Numbered from the stretch's first letter, positions 41,420 through 53,398 are shown. The stretch: 64,000 nucleotides of DNA from Prionace glauca (GCA_037974335.1 CM075761.1:12637543-12701542), one strand, 5' to 3'. Numbers and translations are program-made. The notes: generated by a model not told the origin, from the letters alone.

Positions 41420-41522
41420 TCTAGAACATAGAACATTACAGCACAGCACAGACCCTTCGGCCCTCAATGTTGTGCCGAATGATGTCCAATCCCAAGATCA
41501 ATCTATCCCATTCCCTTCTGGT
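41420..41522 (-). mobile_element. LINE 3' tail fragment
   Basis: AGAACATAGAACATTACAGC, CCTTCGGCCCTCAATGTTGT, CCAATCCCAAGATCAATC; matches 17962-18066. Confidence 0.75.
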
Positions 41523-42658
41523 TTCATGAAGGTGCTTTGAAACAATTGCTTGTAACTATTTGCCCTGTTAAGTGTCCCATGTAACTGTAACTCAGTTGAA
41601 CATGTTTTTATTGGCCATCATCAAATTGACAATTTTCAGTTTCGTTAATCAATTATATTTCATAATTATTCTGCACAAAATGCTGTGGCTAGTTTAACCG
41701 TTCTTTCCAAAACTAGAAGCAATATTTCACATTAAACCAGCACATCTGTTGTCTCTCAGACGTAATATTTGTGAATATTCAACAATGAGAAAATTTATTT
41801 TGCTATTTTATTTCTTCTGCTGCATTTGCTCATGATACACATCGTTATTTCACCGAGCATTTGAGAGCAATCCCAAATTCACAATTAATTATAAAGGTTT
41901 TTATCTTTATTTTTGTTCACATGCCCAAGTAGCCATATTTCTAAGTACTGCAGAGAACCTTTCATTTCCTGAAAAAAAACAACTCTCCTCCTATGTCTGT
42001 AACCTTGTCCACTGTTCTTCGAAATGTATATTAACAATTACATGCAGCTGAGAGCATCAATTCAATAAGGCAGCTAAAATGTATAACTGAATTTCACCGT
42101 GTATACTTATAGTTCCAAATTAAGAGTTTTCCCAAACTTTGTTTGCTTTCTGGTATCTTACAAATACACATTAATTAGTTCAATGATCGTATTACCAACT
42201 GTGCCTGCCGAACCAAGGTCTTACATAATACAGCGACGCCACTGAATTCCTCTCACCCAATGTGCATTCACAGGAAAGTATCCAAGTGGCTTTCTCTACC
42301 ATCCCTACCCTCCTGCTCACGTTCCCACAAAACGTTGCCATGGAATTGCATGAAATGTTGATCTCCTTGATGTTTCCTCGCCTGAATGTGAAGCATCAAT
42401 GCATTTGTATTTTTGTTTTAAATTTAGTGCATCTCAATTTGGTCTTCTCTAGAACATGGTGACCAGGCAAAGACTGTGTGACTGTTGACAATGGAGCAGC
42501 ATTCTCTCAGTCCATGAAGTGAAATTGGATTTTGCCATTTTAATTCAGCAACATCTTTTCAGCTCTCATATTTCTGTACGAATGTTGCAGAGGAGGCCGG
42601 CGCAATGATGAAAACAATAGCATATCTTGAGATTTAACATTGCGTTCAGTAACTGTAA
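41523..42658. other. AT-rich unique-looking DNA, no gene recognised
   Basis: One of the longest stretches free of recognisable repeats. Only short frames without domain signature are present, and I found no exon with good splice sites and family likeness. Confidence 0.55.
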
Positions 42659-42659
42659 T

Positions 42660-43215
42660 AAAGTCATAAAGTCATAGAGGTTTACAGCATGGAAACAGGC
42701 CCTTCAGCCCAACTTGTCAATACCGCCCTTTATTTTCAAAAACCCCTAAGCTAATCCAAATTGCCGCATTTCTCTCATGTCCCTTTATACCCATCGTACC
42801 CATGTAACTGTCTAAATGATTTTCAAATTAAAAGATTGTACCCGCCTCTTCTACTACCTCTGTCAGCTTGGTCCAGATACTCACCCCCCACTATGTGAAG
42901 TAAAATGCCCCTCTGGACACTTTTGTATCTCTCCCCTCTCAGCGAAAACTTATGCCCTCTACTTTTAGACTTTTGGGAAAAGATGTTGACTATCTTGCTG
43001 ATCTGAGCCCCTCATTATTTTGTAGAACTCTATAAAATCACCCCTCAGCCTCCGACGCTCTAGAGAAAAAGTCCCAGTCTATCCAACCTCTCCTTATAAC
43101 TCAATCCATCAAGTCCTGGTGGCAACCTAGTAAATGTTTTCGTTTCCTACCCTTATGTGTTGTTCCAGTTCTTATTTGAAATGGTTACCACCCCATACGC
43201 TTTCTGCTCCGACAA
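42660..43215 (-). mobile_element. Old L2/CR1-like LINE 3' end
   Basis: CATGGAAACAGGCCCTTCAGC at the 3' end, AAATCACCCCTCAGCCTCCG, AAGTCCCAGTCTATCCAACC and ACTCAATCCATCAAGTCCTGGT are reversed RT C-terminal blocks (LxRLxLxSLERRRLRGD-like). Confidence 0.75.
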
Positions 43216-43885
43216 TGATATGTGTCATCTTTAACAAACAATACACGCCTGAATGTTCACAAAATTCAAAGGGGTGGAAAGAAAGACTGAAATCCTTAGA
43301 TTCTCCGTGAAATTACATTTGAGTGCATTGAATGACAGGGAGGTATACCCCCAGGGGTATGGGGGGCGGTGATGTCGGGGGGGTGGGTGGGTGGGGGTGA
43401 GGGGGAAGGGTGCTTAAAGAAGACATCCTTGAAATGGGAAGCTTCGAGCAACTACATTACAGCAGTAAAATTGTAAGTTTAAATGAACAAAACTTGTTTA
43501 CTTCACAATCTCACTGTTAACACAATTGTCTTTGCACACGGCGCATTATCAATGTGTATTCATATATTCCTAAAATTGTTAATTATAAGTAATTCCTTGA
43601 GGACAAGTTCTATATTGTGGGTATATGATGCATGCAATTCAGATTTATCCATTTAGATATGTGTCCATGGAACTACACGCACAGTACCTCCAATACTGCA
43701 TTTAAAATATCATTGACTTGCCAGAACAATCATTCTGTTGCTGTTTCTGTGTATTTACCAATACAGACTTTTTCTTTGCTATACAAAAATCTGTCCTAAT
43801 GTCAAAATTATCCTTCATCTTCCTTCTGCTTCACCCTTCTGCTTCCAGAAATCCCAGACCCAACTCATTTCCAACTGTGTTCAGT
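43216..43885. other. No gene recognised; short G-rich stretch
   Basis: Contains a G-rich run at about 43360-43408 (GGGGGGGTGGGTGGGTGGGGG-type) that could fold as a G-quadruplex. Otherwise AT-rich. Confidence 0.5.
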
Positions 43886-43889
43886 TCTG

Positions 43890-44112
43890 TAGAACCATAC
43901 AATATCTACAGTGCACATGGAGGTCACTCCGTTTGTCAACACCGATTGTTGGAAAGGACACTGGACCCAGGCTCTCCTGCTGCCCCACCACCGGAACTCA
44001 GCTCTTGAACCCTGGGTAATTTACCTAGCCTACGCATCTTGGGACGCTAAACAGCAATTTAGCATGGCGAAATAGCCTAACCTGCACATCTTTGGGCAGT
44101 AATGGACAATTT
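43890..44112 (-). mobile_element. Decayed SINE 3' half
   Basis: AGAACCATACAATATCTACAG at the tail side, then AGCAATTTAGCATGGCGAAA and CCTGCACATCTTTGGGCAGT. Confidence 0.55.
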
Positions 44113-44153
44113 ACTGTCGCCAATCCACCGATTGACCTCATTTCCAGACAGGC

Positions 44154-44503
44154 ACGGGGCGGCACGGTAGCACAGTGGTTAGCACTGCTGCTTCACAGCT
44201 CCAGGGTCCTGGGTTCGATTCCCGGCTCGGGTCACTGCCTGTGTGGAGTTTGCACATTCTCCTCGTGTCTGCGTGGGTTTTCTCCGGGTGCTCCGGTTTC
44301 CTCCCACAGTCCAAAGATGTGCGGGTTAGGTTCATTGGCTATGCTAAAATTGCCCCTTAGTGTCCTGGGATGTGTAGGTTAGAGGGATTAGCAGGTAAAT
44401 GTGTAGGGATATGGGGATAGGGTCTGGGTGGGATTGTGTTCGGTGCAGACTCGATGGGCCGAAGGGCCTGTTTCTGCACTGTAGGGTTCTAGGGTTCTAT
44501 GTA
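44154..44503 (+). mobile_element. tRNA-derived SINE, best-preserved copy
   Basis: Pol III A box region GGCACGGTAGCACAGTGGTT and B box GGGTTCGATTCCCGGCTCGG, the core GGGTGCTCCGGTTTCCTCCC, then GATGTGTAGGTTAGAGGGAT. The 3' end is GATGGGCCGAAGGGCCTGTT followed by TCTGCACTGTAGGGTTCTA. The 3' end shares GGGCCGAAGGGCCTGTTT with the CR1 LINEs here, consistent with a SINE that borrows LINE machinery. HE1/V-SINE identity is from memory. Confidence 0.93.
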
Positions 44504-44524
44504 AGGCAGGGGAAAAGTATTATG

Positions 44525-44745
44525 ACCAATTCAGCTAACCTGTATACCCTCGGAGATTAAGGGGTCATTTAGTCCGACCAATCCACATTACCCACAGCTT
44601 TAGACACTAAGGGGCAATTTAGCAAGGTCGATCCACCTACCCTCCACAGTTTGGAACGGTGTGAGAAAACCAGATAATCCGGAGGTAACCCCCGCAGACA
44701 CGGGGAGTGTGAAAACTTCACACAGACAGTTTTTGTACCAAGATC
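44525..44745 (-). mobile_element. Decayed SINE
   Basis: ACACTAAGGGGCAATTTAGC, CCGGAGGTAACCCCCGCAGA and CACACAGACAG are the reversed core of the same SINE, diverged; no promoter boxes left. Confidence 0.6.
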
Positions 44746-44896
44746 CCTCATGTTGTAACCGGTGCATGTACTGATAATGGAGGTTACTGATTCACCGATC
44801 AGAAAGGCTTGGGTGGAAAAAGAGAGAAGGGTGGGAGGTGAGCTGTTGGAAGAATTCCGCATTATTTATAAAATTATCGAGAAGCAATTTCTACTT

Positions 44897-47262
44897 AGAA
44901 CATAGAACATAGAACATTACAGCACAAACAGGCCCTTCGGCCCTCGAGTTGCGCCGATCGCATCAACCCCACCAATCTATAGACCTATCTATAACCCCCA
45001 ATCCCATTAAACCCCATATACTCATCCAGAAGTCTTTTAAAAGACCCCAGCGAGTTCGCCTCCACCACCGACGACGGCAGGCGATTCCAATCACTCACTA
45101 CCCTCTGAGTGAAAAACTTACCCCTAACATCACCTCTGTACTTCCCTCCCCGCACCTTAAATCTGTGTCCTCTCGTAGCGACCATTTCAACCCGGGGAAA
45201 TAGCCTCTGAGAGTCCACCCTATCTATTCCTCTCAACATTTTATAAACTTCTATCAGGTCGCCTCTCAACCTTCGCCTCTCCAGGGAAAAGAGTCCCAGC
45301 TCCCTCAACCTATCTTCATAAGGCATGCCTCCCAGTCCAGGCAACATCCTTGTAAATCTCCTCTGCACCCTTTCAATAGCTTCTACGTCTTTCCTATAGT
45401 GAGGCGACCAGAACTGCGCACAGTACTCCAAATGAGGCCTGACGAGGGTCCTGTAAAGTTGCAGCATTACCTCCCGACTCCTAACATCAATCCCTCGATT
45501 AATGAAGGCCAGTACACCATACGCCTTCTTGACCACCTCCTCCACCTGCGAGGCCGATTTAAGAGTCCTGTGAACCCGGACCCCGAGATCCTTCTGCTCT
45601 TCAACGCTACTAAGACCCCTGCCCTTAATAGTGTACTCGTTCATCCCGTTGGTTCTGCCGAAATGGACTACTACACATTTATCCGCGTTGAAGTCCATCT
45701 GCCACTTCTCCGCCCATTCCTGCATCCTATCTATGTCCTGCTGCAACTTTTGACATCCTTCCAGACCATCCACAACACCGCCGACCTTCGTGTCATCAGC
45801 GAATTTGCTAACCCATCCCTCCACTTCCTCATCCAGGTCATTTATGAAAATGACAAACAACAAGGGTCCCAGAACAGATCCCTGGGGCACCCCACTGGTG
45901 ACTGACCTCCATTCCGATAAAGACCCATCCACAACCACTCTCTGCCTTCTGCAGGCAAGCCAGTTCTGGATCCACAAGGCCAAAGGCCCTTGGATCCCAT
46001 GCCCTCTCACCTTCTCAAGAAGTCTTGCATGGGGGACCTTATCAAAAGCCTTGCTGAAGTCCATGTACACTACGTCCACGGCACTTCCTTCGTCAATGTG
46101 TTCAGTCACATTATCGAAGAACTCAACTAGGCTCGTAAGGCACGACCTGCCCTTGACAAATCCATGCTGACTATTCCTGATCATGTCAAACCTCTCCAAA
46201 TGCTCGTAAATCTTGTCCCTCAGAAGCCTCTCCATCAGCTTACCAACCACTGAGGTCAGAATCACCGGGCGGTAATTTCCCGGGCTATCTCTGTTCCCTT
46301 TCTTGAAAATAGGGACTACATCCGCAATCCTCCAATCTTCCGGAACCTCTCCCGTCTCCATTGACGACGCAAAGATCATCGCCAAGGGCTCTGCAATCAC
46401 TTCCCTGGCCTCCCACAGTATCCTGGGGTACATCCCATCTGGTCCCGGCGACTTATCTACCTTGATAGAATTCAAAAGTTCTAACACATCCTCCTCTTTA
46501 ATGTCCACGTACTCAATCTTTTCCACCTGCTGCAAGTCCATAGCAAGATCTCCCAAATCAGCTTCCACTGTGAATACTGATGCAAAGTACTCATTAAGCA
46601 CCTCCGCCATTTCTTCTGGTTCTACACAGACCTTTCCCCCTTCATCTTTTATAGGTCCTATCCTTTCCCTTCTCACCCTTTTACCTTTCACATACTTATA
46701 GAAGGCCTTGGGATTTTCTTTAATCTTACCCGCCAAGGTCTTCTCATGACCCCTTCTGGCTCTCCTAATTTCCCTTTTAACCTCCTTTCTACAGTCCTTA
46801 TATTCTTCAAGATCCTTAACCTCTCCGAGTTCCCTGAACCTTTTGTATACCTTCCTTTTCCTCCTGACTAGGTTCAACACAGCCTTCGTGCACCACGGTT
46901 CCCGCGACCTACCAAAACCCCCTTGCCTTATCGGAACATTGTCATGCAGAGCGCCAGACAAACATTCCTTGAATATCCGCCACCTTCCTTCGGTACTCTT
47001 CCCTAAGAATGCCTCCTTCCAGTTTATTTGTCCAAGTAACTTCCTGACTTCTTCGTATCTCCCCTTACTCCAGACAAACACCTTCCTAGCCTGTCTGATC
47101 CTATCTCGTTCCAATGCAATTGTGAAGGAGATAGAATTATGATCACCATTCCCAAGATGCTCTCCTACCGAGAGATCCATCACCTGCCCTGGTTCATTCG
47201 CCAGTACCAGGTCAAGTACTGCCTCACCCCTCGTAGGCTTGTCCACATACTGTGTCAGGAAA
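44897..47262 (-). mobile_element. CR1-B LINE, 5'-truncated in the endonuclease
   Basis: The tail AGAACATAGAACATAGAACAT lies at the left end. The 5' break is inside the endonuclease, just upstream of YVDKPTRGEAVLDLVL. Very similar to the 36.5-39.8 kb copy along its whole length. Confidence 0.95.
44985..47246 (-). CDS. CR1-B LINE ORF2, RT and partial endonuclease (753 aa open)
   Basis: Open from MDKPTRGEAVLDLVLANEPG to YMGFNGIGGYR stop. It keeps the last endonuclease block (GNGDHNSISF), the linker, all RT blocks ([83 protein letters not shown]) and the C-terminal domain. It differs from the 36.7 kb protein at only a few residues (for example RPVILTSV for RPVSLTSV and INRGIDVRS for INRGIEFRS), so the two copies are recent. 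It lacks the N-terminal endonuclease blocks. Confidence 0.94.
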   Translation of the reverse strand: MDKPTRGEAVLDLVLANEPGQVMDLSVGEHLGNGDHNSISFTIALERDRIRQARKVFVWSKGRYEEVRKLLGQINWKEAFLGKSTEGRWRIFKECLSGALHDNVPIRQGGFGRSREPWCTKAVLNLVRRKRKVYKRFRELGEVKDLEEYKDCRKEVKREIRRARRGHEKTLAGKIKENPKAFYKYVKGKRVRRERIGPIKDEGGKVCVEPEEMAEVLNEYFASVFTVEADLGDLAMDLQQVEKIEYVDIKEEDVLELLNSIKVDKSPGPDGMYPRILWEAREVIAEPLAMIFASSMETGEVPEDWRIADVVPIFKKGNRDSPGNYRPVILTSVVGKLMERLLRDKIYEHLERFDMIRNSQHGFVKGRSCLTSLVEFFDNVTEHIDEGSAVDVVYMDFSKAFDKVPHARLLEKVRGHGIQGPLALWIQNWLACRRQRVVVDGSLSEWRSVTSGVPQGSVLGPLLFVIFINDLDEEVEGWVSKFADDTKVGGVVDGLEGCQKLQQDIDRMQEWAEKWQMDFNADKCVVVHFGRTNGMNEYTIKGRGLSSVEEQKDLGVRVHRTLKSASQVEEVVKKAYGVLAFINRGIDVRSREVMLQLYRTLVRPHLEYCAQFWSPHYRKDVEAIERVQRRFTRMLPGLGGMPYEDRLRELGLFSLERRRLRGDLIEVYKMLRGIDRVDSQRLFPRVEMVATRGHRFKVRGGKYRGDVRGKFFTQRVVSDWNRLPSSVVEANSLGSFKRLLDEYMGFNGIGGYR

Positions 47263-48453
47263 CTTGTTCGCAGACCAAGCTTTGTGGAACATGGCCATTC
47301 GCAATTCTAGTGCAATAAAAACAAGAGGCATTTTTAGGGCAGTTGTAGAAGATGGAACTTAATCTGTACATGGAATACTTGAAGCCAAAAACTCAGCTGC
47401 TGTTTAGGAGGGTTGGATATTGGAATCATCGAAGCTGATGTTGCCCTTGGTAGATGGAATAAATGGTGCAAATCGGGAGTGGAGTTCTCATTGTGGATTT
47501 CACCTGGCGGCGTTAATGGCATTTTCCTTAGTTGTTTAGTCGTATAAAGCGTCCATCGGAGGTTCCCAGTGAAATTATTGTGACTTTCAGAAAAAACAAA
47601 AGCAAGCAAAGCTTCGAAAAGGAATCGAGTTTTGGTAATTGAAAATATAAGTGTCTTCTATAATTATTTACTGGCAGAACTGAAGATGAATTGAATGCCC
47701 AATTATGTACCTCGTTGACCTTATGAATGATTGCAAATATTTGACGTCGGTTGACATGAAGTGCGTCAAATCTTGAAGGTTTGCTTGTACAAGGGACAGA
47801 ATGTTGTAGCAAAGAAATACACTGACCTCGGCATGTGATTAACGTAATTAAACCCACACAACCAGCAAGAAAACATTTTGTTGATTTAATTTACGAAGAA
47901 GTTTGAAAAACAAATGCAGCGACTGGCGGATATTGTGGCCGTGATTGTTTTGAACATGTTCTTAAAGCGAATAATGTTTCTCTTGATAATTGCTCTCTTG
48001 TGGTTTCCTGTTTATTGGAGGGAAGGTGCTTACATAACTTTCTGCAAAAAGACATGTAGGCCAATTTCATATTAGAAACACAGAAAAAACAAATGGCAAC
48101 CCAGATTAGACTGAAGTCAACAGAGTGTGCTCTGGTTTGCATTAACCATTTCTTTGCCCAGCGGTGTTCATCTACATTCCCTAATCATTTCCTGGACGTC
48201 ATTATCCTGTTCCGATGCTCAATATAATTTACTAAAGAGTCATTTCGTCACAAGTGGGTTGGGCTACAGTCTTCACAGTAAGTAGATACAATGCAATATA
48301 ATGGCGGTAAGGATCCCATGTCAATCAGGGTGACATGGGAATAGTTACACCTCGAAGATATCTTCCAATTCACAAATTACTGTCACGGATAGCTGTCTAT
48401 GCATCCTCAAATAAAACCTTTTGTGCCAATTTTTTCAGTAATATGCGTGTAGG
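47263..48453. other. No gene recognised
   Basis: Unique-looking DNA between LINEs. No domain-bearing frame and no repeat I can name. Confidence 0.5.
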
Positions 48454-48848
48454 GCGAATTGTGACGTATAGAGGAGTATAAGATAATGAAGGGGATGGAT
48501 AGGGTAGAGGTAGAGAGAGTCTTCCCGCTTAGAAGGGACAGCAGGACTAGAGGGCACAGCTTCAAGTTAAGGCGGGGGCGCAGTTTAGAACGGAGTTGAG
48601 GAGGGACTTCTTCACGCAAAGGGTGGTGAATCTCTGGAATTCTCTGTCTGTTGAAGTGGTGGAGGCTACTTCGCTAAATATTTTTAAGACACGGGTAGAC
48701 AGGTTTTTGGTAGGCAAGGGAATTAAGGGTTATGGGGAGAAAGCAGGAAAGTGGAACTGAGCCACGACAGATCAGCCATGATCTTATTGAATGGCGGGGC
48801 AGGCTCGAAGGGCTAGATGGCCTTCTCCTGCTCCTATTTCTTATGTAC
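48454..48848 (+). mobile_element. Family C LINE 3' fragment
   Basis: AAGATAATGAAGGGGATGGA (YKIMKGMD), CGGAGTTGAGGAGGGACTTC, ATCAGCCATGATCTTATTGA and GGGCTAGATGGCCTTCTCCT. Confidence 0.88.
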
Positions 48849-48912
48849 TGTTCTTACGTGACGAAATGTCCCTGAACGTCTGGAATGGAGCAAATGTCAG
48901 AACTGCAACGTT

Positions 48913-49062
48913 AAGAACATAAGAACATAAGAAATAGGAGCAGGAGTAGGCCATCTGGCCCCTCGAGCCTGCCCCGCCATTCAATAAGATCATGGCTGAT
49001 CTGTCGTGACTCAGCTCCACCTTCCCGCCCTCTTCCCATAACCCTTAATCCCTTAATCCAAC
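48913..49062 (-). mobile_element. Family C LINE, tail only
   Basis: AAGAACATAAGAACATAAGAA, CATCTGGCCCCTCGAGCCTG and CCATAACCCTTAATCCC; opposite orientation to the copy 65 bp to the left. Confidence 0.85.
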
Positions 49063-50614
49063 GTTGCCAGAATTAGGAGGTGGAAATAATAAAATATGTA
49101 TTTTTTGAAAATCAGGTGAAGGTCTACTCTTAAGTAGGATTGATCCTGCGAGCTGAGTGAATTTAGTATTGTTTTTCAAACAGATGTTACAGAAACTTCA
49201 TATTGACACTGGAAATTCGTTAAACAACTATGAATCATTATGTCATAACAATAAGGATGCGTCTGATTCCGAACAGTTAAGTTGGAATGATGTGTGAGTC
49301 TAACATAACACAGAAAGAAAATTGTATGCTTCGTTTGTTATCTCAATGTGATGCCAACGCATTTCTAAATATGCCGGTGAGTAATCTGTGCGCAGCAGAA
49401 CCACATTGTATCTGATTTTCTTTCATTTTTAAACCAACAATGATTTGCAGAATAAGGTAATTAGTTGTACAGTTTCGCTCAATAAAGAATTTGCCACGCT
49501 TCAGAGATGGAAATATGTACAACGGAGTTTTGCATTCAGCTTGAGCTCCAGCTCAAATAGGCACCTGGAGCCCATATGTCAGACAACTTCATTCAGTGTC
49601 CAAGCTTATCTGTCTGTCTGTCTGTCCGTCTGCCTGCCTATCTATCTATAGATCTACTCATCTATCAATTCGTCTCAATAAGTATTAGCTCTGGGCAAAA
49701 AGCACTGTCTGTTTGATTGTGAATGAAAGCTTCGGATGGAACTTGATCCAGAAACCGGTTTGTGATGTATTTTGGAAATGAAAGAACGGGGGAAGATGCG
49801 CAACAAGAAGGATGAAACTGAGCCTTCTAGAAGAACAGAGGATCATCGATATGTGTGACCATTAGTTCTGGGTGTTCGTAGGACAGTTGGTTTGTTTTAC
49901 TTTTGAGGCGAGTGGTAGAACAAAATTTAAAGAGGTCATGCGTGAAGTGCCTAAACAAAATGTCTTGCTGCTTTTAGTTCTCAGCACGCCATTGGAGCGC
50001 GGAGGTTAGACTATGGATTAGATGGAACACAGGATTAGAGAGGCTTTTTATTGACTGTGGAGTAATGGCTTATGGACACCAGGCAGAAAAGTGAATTTAC
50101 ATGAGGTAAATCACGATGTTACTGACTATTACAGAGGCTCCAGTGGTTCGATTTGTCTCCTGGCATTGTTTTATATGCTAACTGTTTATATGTTAAAATT
50201 GCCCCGGGCGCAGAGGAAATTTTCAAGGTTATGAAGTCATAGATCATAAAGAGTCATAGTTTGGTTGCTGCCAAGACAGAGGGAAATAGCTATGAGGAAA
50301 CATTGGAAATGAGGAGACGGACGGCTTACTGAATTGACATGTACACAGTTACGACGCCAAAATGGAATAAGTATGGACAACATGTTTATTTTGCCAGTGG
50401 TATCAAATACAGTGAGCGCAAACTTCAATTAATTGCTAGACAGATGAGCAAAGTGGTCGGAAGACATACATTTAGAGAGAGATAGGGACTCAGGACTCCA
50501 TTGCCCGAATATATAGCTGAGACAGGAAATCTCACGACATTTAAAACATACTTGGATGTATTCTCAAAACAAAATGGAGTCGGGACTCCTGACCGACGTA
50601 TCTGCAATGATTAT
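49063..50614. other. No gene recognised
   Basis: Mostly unique AT-rich DNA. A short TCTG/TCTA run lies at about 49607-49655. No exon could be supported. Confidence 0.5.
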
Positions 50615-50868
50615 GGTCTTGGTAAGACCATACTGAGAATACTGTATGCAATTTTGGTCTCCTTTTCTGAGAAAGGAGGTCCTTGCCCTCGAGGGAGTGC
50701 TATAAGAGTTTACCAGGCTGACTCCGGCGATGGCGGGACTGATGGATGGAGAGATTGATTTGGTTACGATTGTTTTCACTGGGGTTCAAACGACTGAGGG
50801 AGGGTGGGTGTCGGGGGTGGGGGGGTGGGTGGCGGCCGCATAGAGACTTATAACATTCTAATCATATA
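50615..50868 (+). mobile_element. Decayed LINE RT fragment (family C-like)
   Basis: TATGCAATTTTGGTCTCCTTT, GAGGGAGTGCTATAAGAGTTTACCAGG and GACTCCGGCGATGGCGGGAC are a diverged QFWSP...EGVQRRFT..PGM block. Confidence 0.6.
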
Positions 50869-50869
50869 T

Positions 50870-51925
50870 CAGATAGGAGACAGAGGGTGGTGGTTGATGG
50901 TAAATATTCATCATGGAGTTCGGTTACGAGTGGTGTGCCTCAGGGATCTGTTTTGGGGCCATTGCTGTTTGTGATCTTTATTAATGATCTGGATGAGGGT
51001 GTAGTTGGGTGGATTAGTAAATTTGCTGATGACACCAAAGTAGGAGGTGTGGTAGAATGTGAGGAAGGGTATCATAGTCTGCAGGGAGACTTAGATAGGT
51101 TGCAGAGCTGGGCCGAGAGGTGGCGGATGGAATTTAATGTGGAGAAGTGTGAAGTAATTCACTTCGGTAGGAGCAACAGATGTGTCGAGTATACGGCTAA
51201 CGGGAGGACTTTGAATAGTGTGGATGAACAGAGGGATCTAGGTGTATGTGTACATAGATCCCTGAAAGTTGGGAATCAAGTAGATAAGGTTGTTAAGAAG
51301 GCGTACGGTGTCTTGGCGTTTATTGGTAGGGGGATTGAATTTAAGAGTCGCAGCGTCATGTTGCAACTGTACACTACTCTGGTACGGCCGCACTTGGAGT
51401 ACTGTGTGCAGTTCTGGTCCCCACATTACAGGAAGGATGTGGAGGCTTTGGAGAGGGTGCAGAGGAGGTTTACTAGGATGTTGCCTGGTATGGTGGGGAG
51501 GTCCTATGAGGAGAGACTGAGGGATTTGGGGTTGTTTTCGTTGGAAAGAAGGCGGCTAAGAGGGGATCTTATTGTAACATATAAGATGATGAGAGGTTTA
51601 GATAGGGTGGACAGTGATAGCCTTTTTCCTCGGATCGAAAAAGTTAGCACGAGGGGGCATGGCTTTAAATTAAGGAGGGGTAGCTACAAGACGGATGTCA
51701 GGGGTAGGTTCTTTACCCAGCGGGTGGTGAGGGATTGGAATGCCCTGCCTCCTGCAGTTGTAAATGCTCCTAGTTTGGGGGAGTTTAAGAGATCTGTAGA
51801 TAGGTTTATGGATGAAAAGGGTTTGGTATAGGCTAGTGGGTCATTGTTTTTGTAACTGGTCGGCGCAACATCGTGGGCCGAAGGGCCTCTTCTGTGCTGT
51901 AAATGTTCTATGTTCTATGTTCCAA
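50870..51925 (+). mobile_element. CR1-A LINE, 5'-truncated
   Basis: Open frame 50887-51831: [54 protein letters not shown] and FMDEKGLV stop. Tail AACTGGTCGGCGCAACATCG, GGGCCGAAGGGCCTC and TTCTATG repeats. Several residue differences from the 34.1 kb copy, so somewhat older. It lacks the first RT blocks. Confidence 0.93.
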
Positions 51926-52960
51926 TTGGCTCCTTTTCCAGTTGGAGGTCTGTCACCAGTGGGGTGCCGCAGGGCTCTGTACTAGGACCTCTATTATTTG
52001 TAGTATATATTAATGACTTGGAAGAGGGGGTAGGTGGTGTGATCAGCAAATTTGCTGATGACACTAAGATGGTTGGATTGGCGGGTACTGAGGAGCAGTG
52101 CCTGGCAATGCAACAGGACATAGACAGGCTGGTAGATTGGGCAGATAGATGGCAAATGGAATTTAATCCGGAGAAATGCGAGGTGATGCACTTTGGCCGT
52201 AATAATGTGGAGGGGAGTTATATGATAAAAGGTAGAACTATCCGGAGTATAGATACGCAGAGAGACCTGGGGGTGCAGGAACACAAGTCCCTGAAGGTGT
52301 CGGTGCAGGTGCAGAATGTGATGAGGAAAGCGTATGGCATGTTAGCCTTCAGAGGAAGGGGTATAGAATATAAGAGTAGGAGTCTGATGTTGCAGTTGTA
52401 TAGAACGTTGGTTAGGCCTCACCTGGAGTACTGCGTCCAGTTCTGGTCGCCGTACTACCGGAAGGATGTATAGATCCTGGAGAGAGTGCAGAGGAGATTT
52501 ACCAGGATGTTGCCTGGTATGGAGGGGCTGTCTTCCGAGGAAAGATTGAACGCACTTGGGCTGTTTTCCCTTGAGAGACGTCGGCTGAGGGGGGATCTAA
52601 TAGAGGTTTATAAAATTATGAAGGGGATAGATAGAGTAAATGGTGGTAAGCTTTTTCCGCTATTAGAAATGGATAGAACGAGGGGTCACGGGCTTAGGGT
52701 GAGGGGGGCTAGATATAAGACTAATATTAGAGGGCAGTTTTTCACACAAAGGGTAGTGGGGATGTGGAATGCACTGCCGAGTAAGGTGGTGGAAGCAGGC
52801 ACGCTAGGGTTGTTCAAGAGTCACTTGGACAGCCACATGAGCGGTCTACATATAGGGGGATATAGCAGGCCTTACTAAGCATTGTAGGCTTGGGGTTCAG
52901 TTTTAGCCTCAGGGATATAGAGTCTTTTAATAATGAATTTTTTATCCACAGACATTTAAG
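51926..52960 (+). mobile_element. Family E CR1-like LINE, RT C-terminal half
   Basis: Reads [20 protein letters not shown], then FADDTKMVGLAGTEEQCL, WADRWQMEFNPEKCEVMHFG and QFWSPYYRKDV. A TAG follows at 52471, then the frame continues with VQRRFTRMLPGMEGLSSEER to SHLDSHMSGLHIGG. One nonsense codon splits an otherwise open frame. It differs clearly in sequence from A, B and D. It directly abuts the CR1-A tail. Confidence 0.88.
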
Positions 52961-53074
52961 TCCAGCAAGGGGCATGCGGGGGGCAGGTTGTGGTGGGCTG
53001 CTCTTGGATATTGCTTCGGGAGTTGCCTACTGCTTCATGTCGTTGGTGTGCGTAAACTGGACCATCTCGAGGGC

Positions 53075-53398
53075 ATCATGACAGCTCAGAGGCTATCTCT
53101 GTTGCTGTGCGGACACATGGATTTGGGCCTGTGTCCGTGGGAGTTTGCGCGTTCTCCCCATGGCTGCGTGGGTTTCCTCCGGGTGCTCCGGTTTCCTCCT
53201 ACATCCCAAAAATGTGCTTTTAGGCTGATCGATTGGGTAACAAATTGTCCCTATATTGGACCTCCCTGATCCTCACACATTAGGCATAGACTAAAATCAT
53301 GAATAGGTCACTGACAATGGGACGGAACGCGGGCTCGTTGGGCCGAAGGGCCTGTTTCCCGTGCTGTGTTGTTCTTTGTTCTTTGTTCTTTGTTCTTC
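53075..53398 (+). mobile_element. Decayed SINE joined to a TTCTTTG-type tail
   Basis: GGGAGTTTGCGCGTTCTCCC, GGGTGCTCCGGTTTCCTCCT, then GGCTCGTTGGGCCGAAGGGC and TTCTTTG repeated four times. Confidence 0.75.

Noticed and set aside
44154-44230. tRNA gene
   Set aside because: The A and B boxes are the Pol III promoter of a SINE with a non-tRNA body and LINE-like tail; no cloverleaf-complete tRNA is seen.
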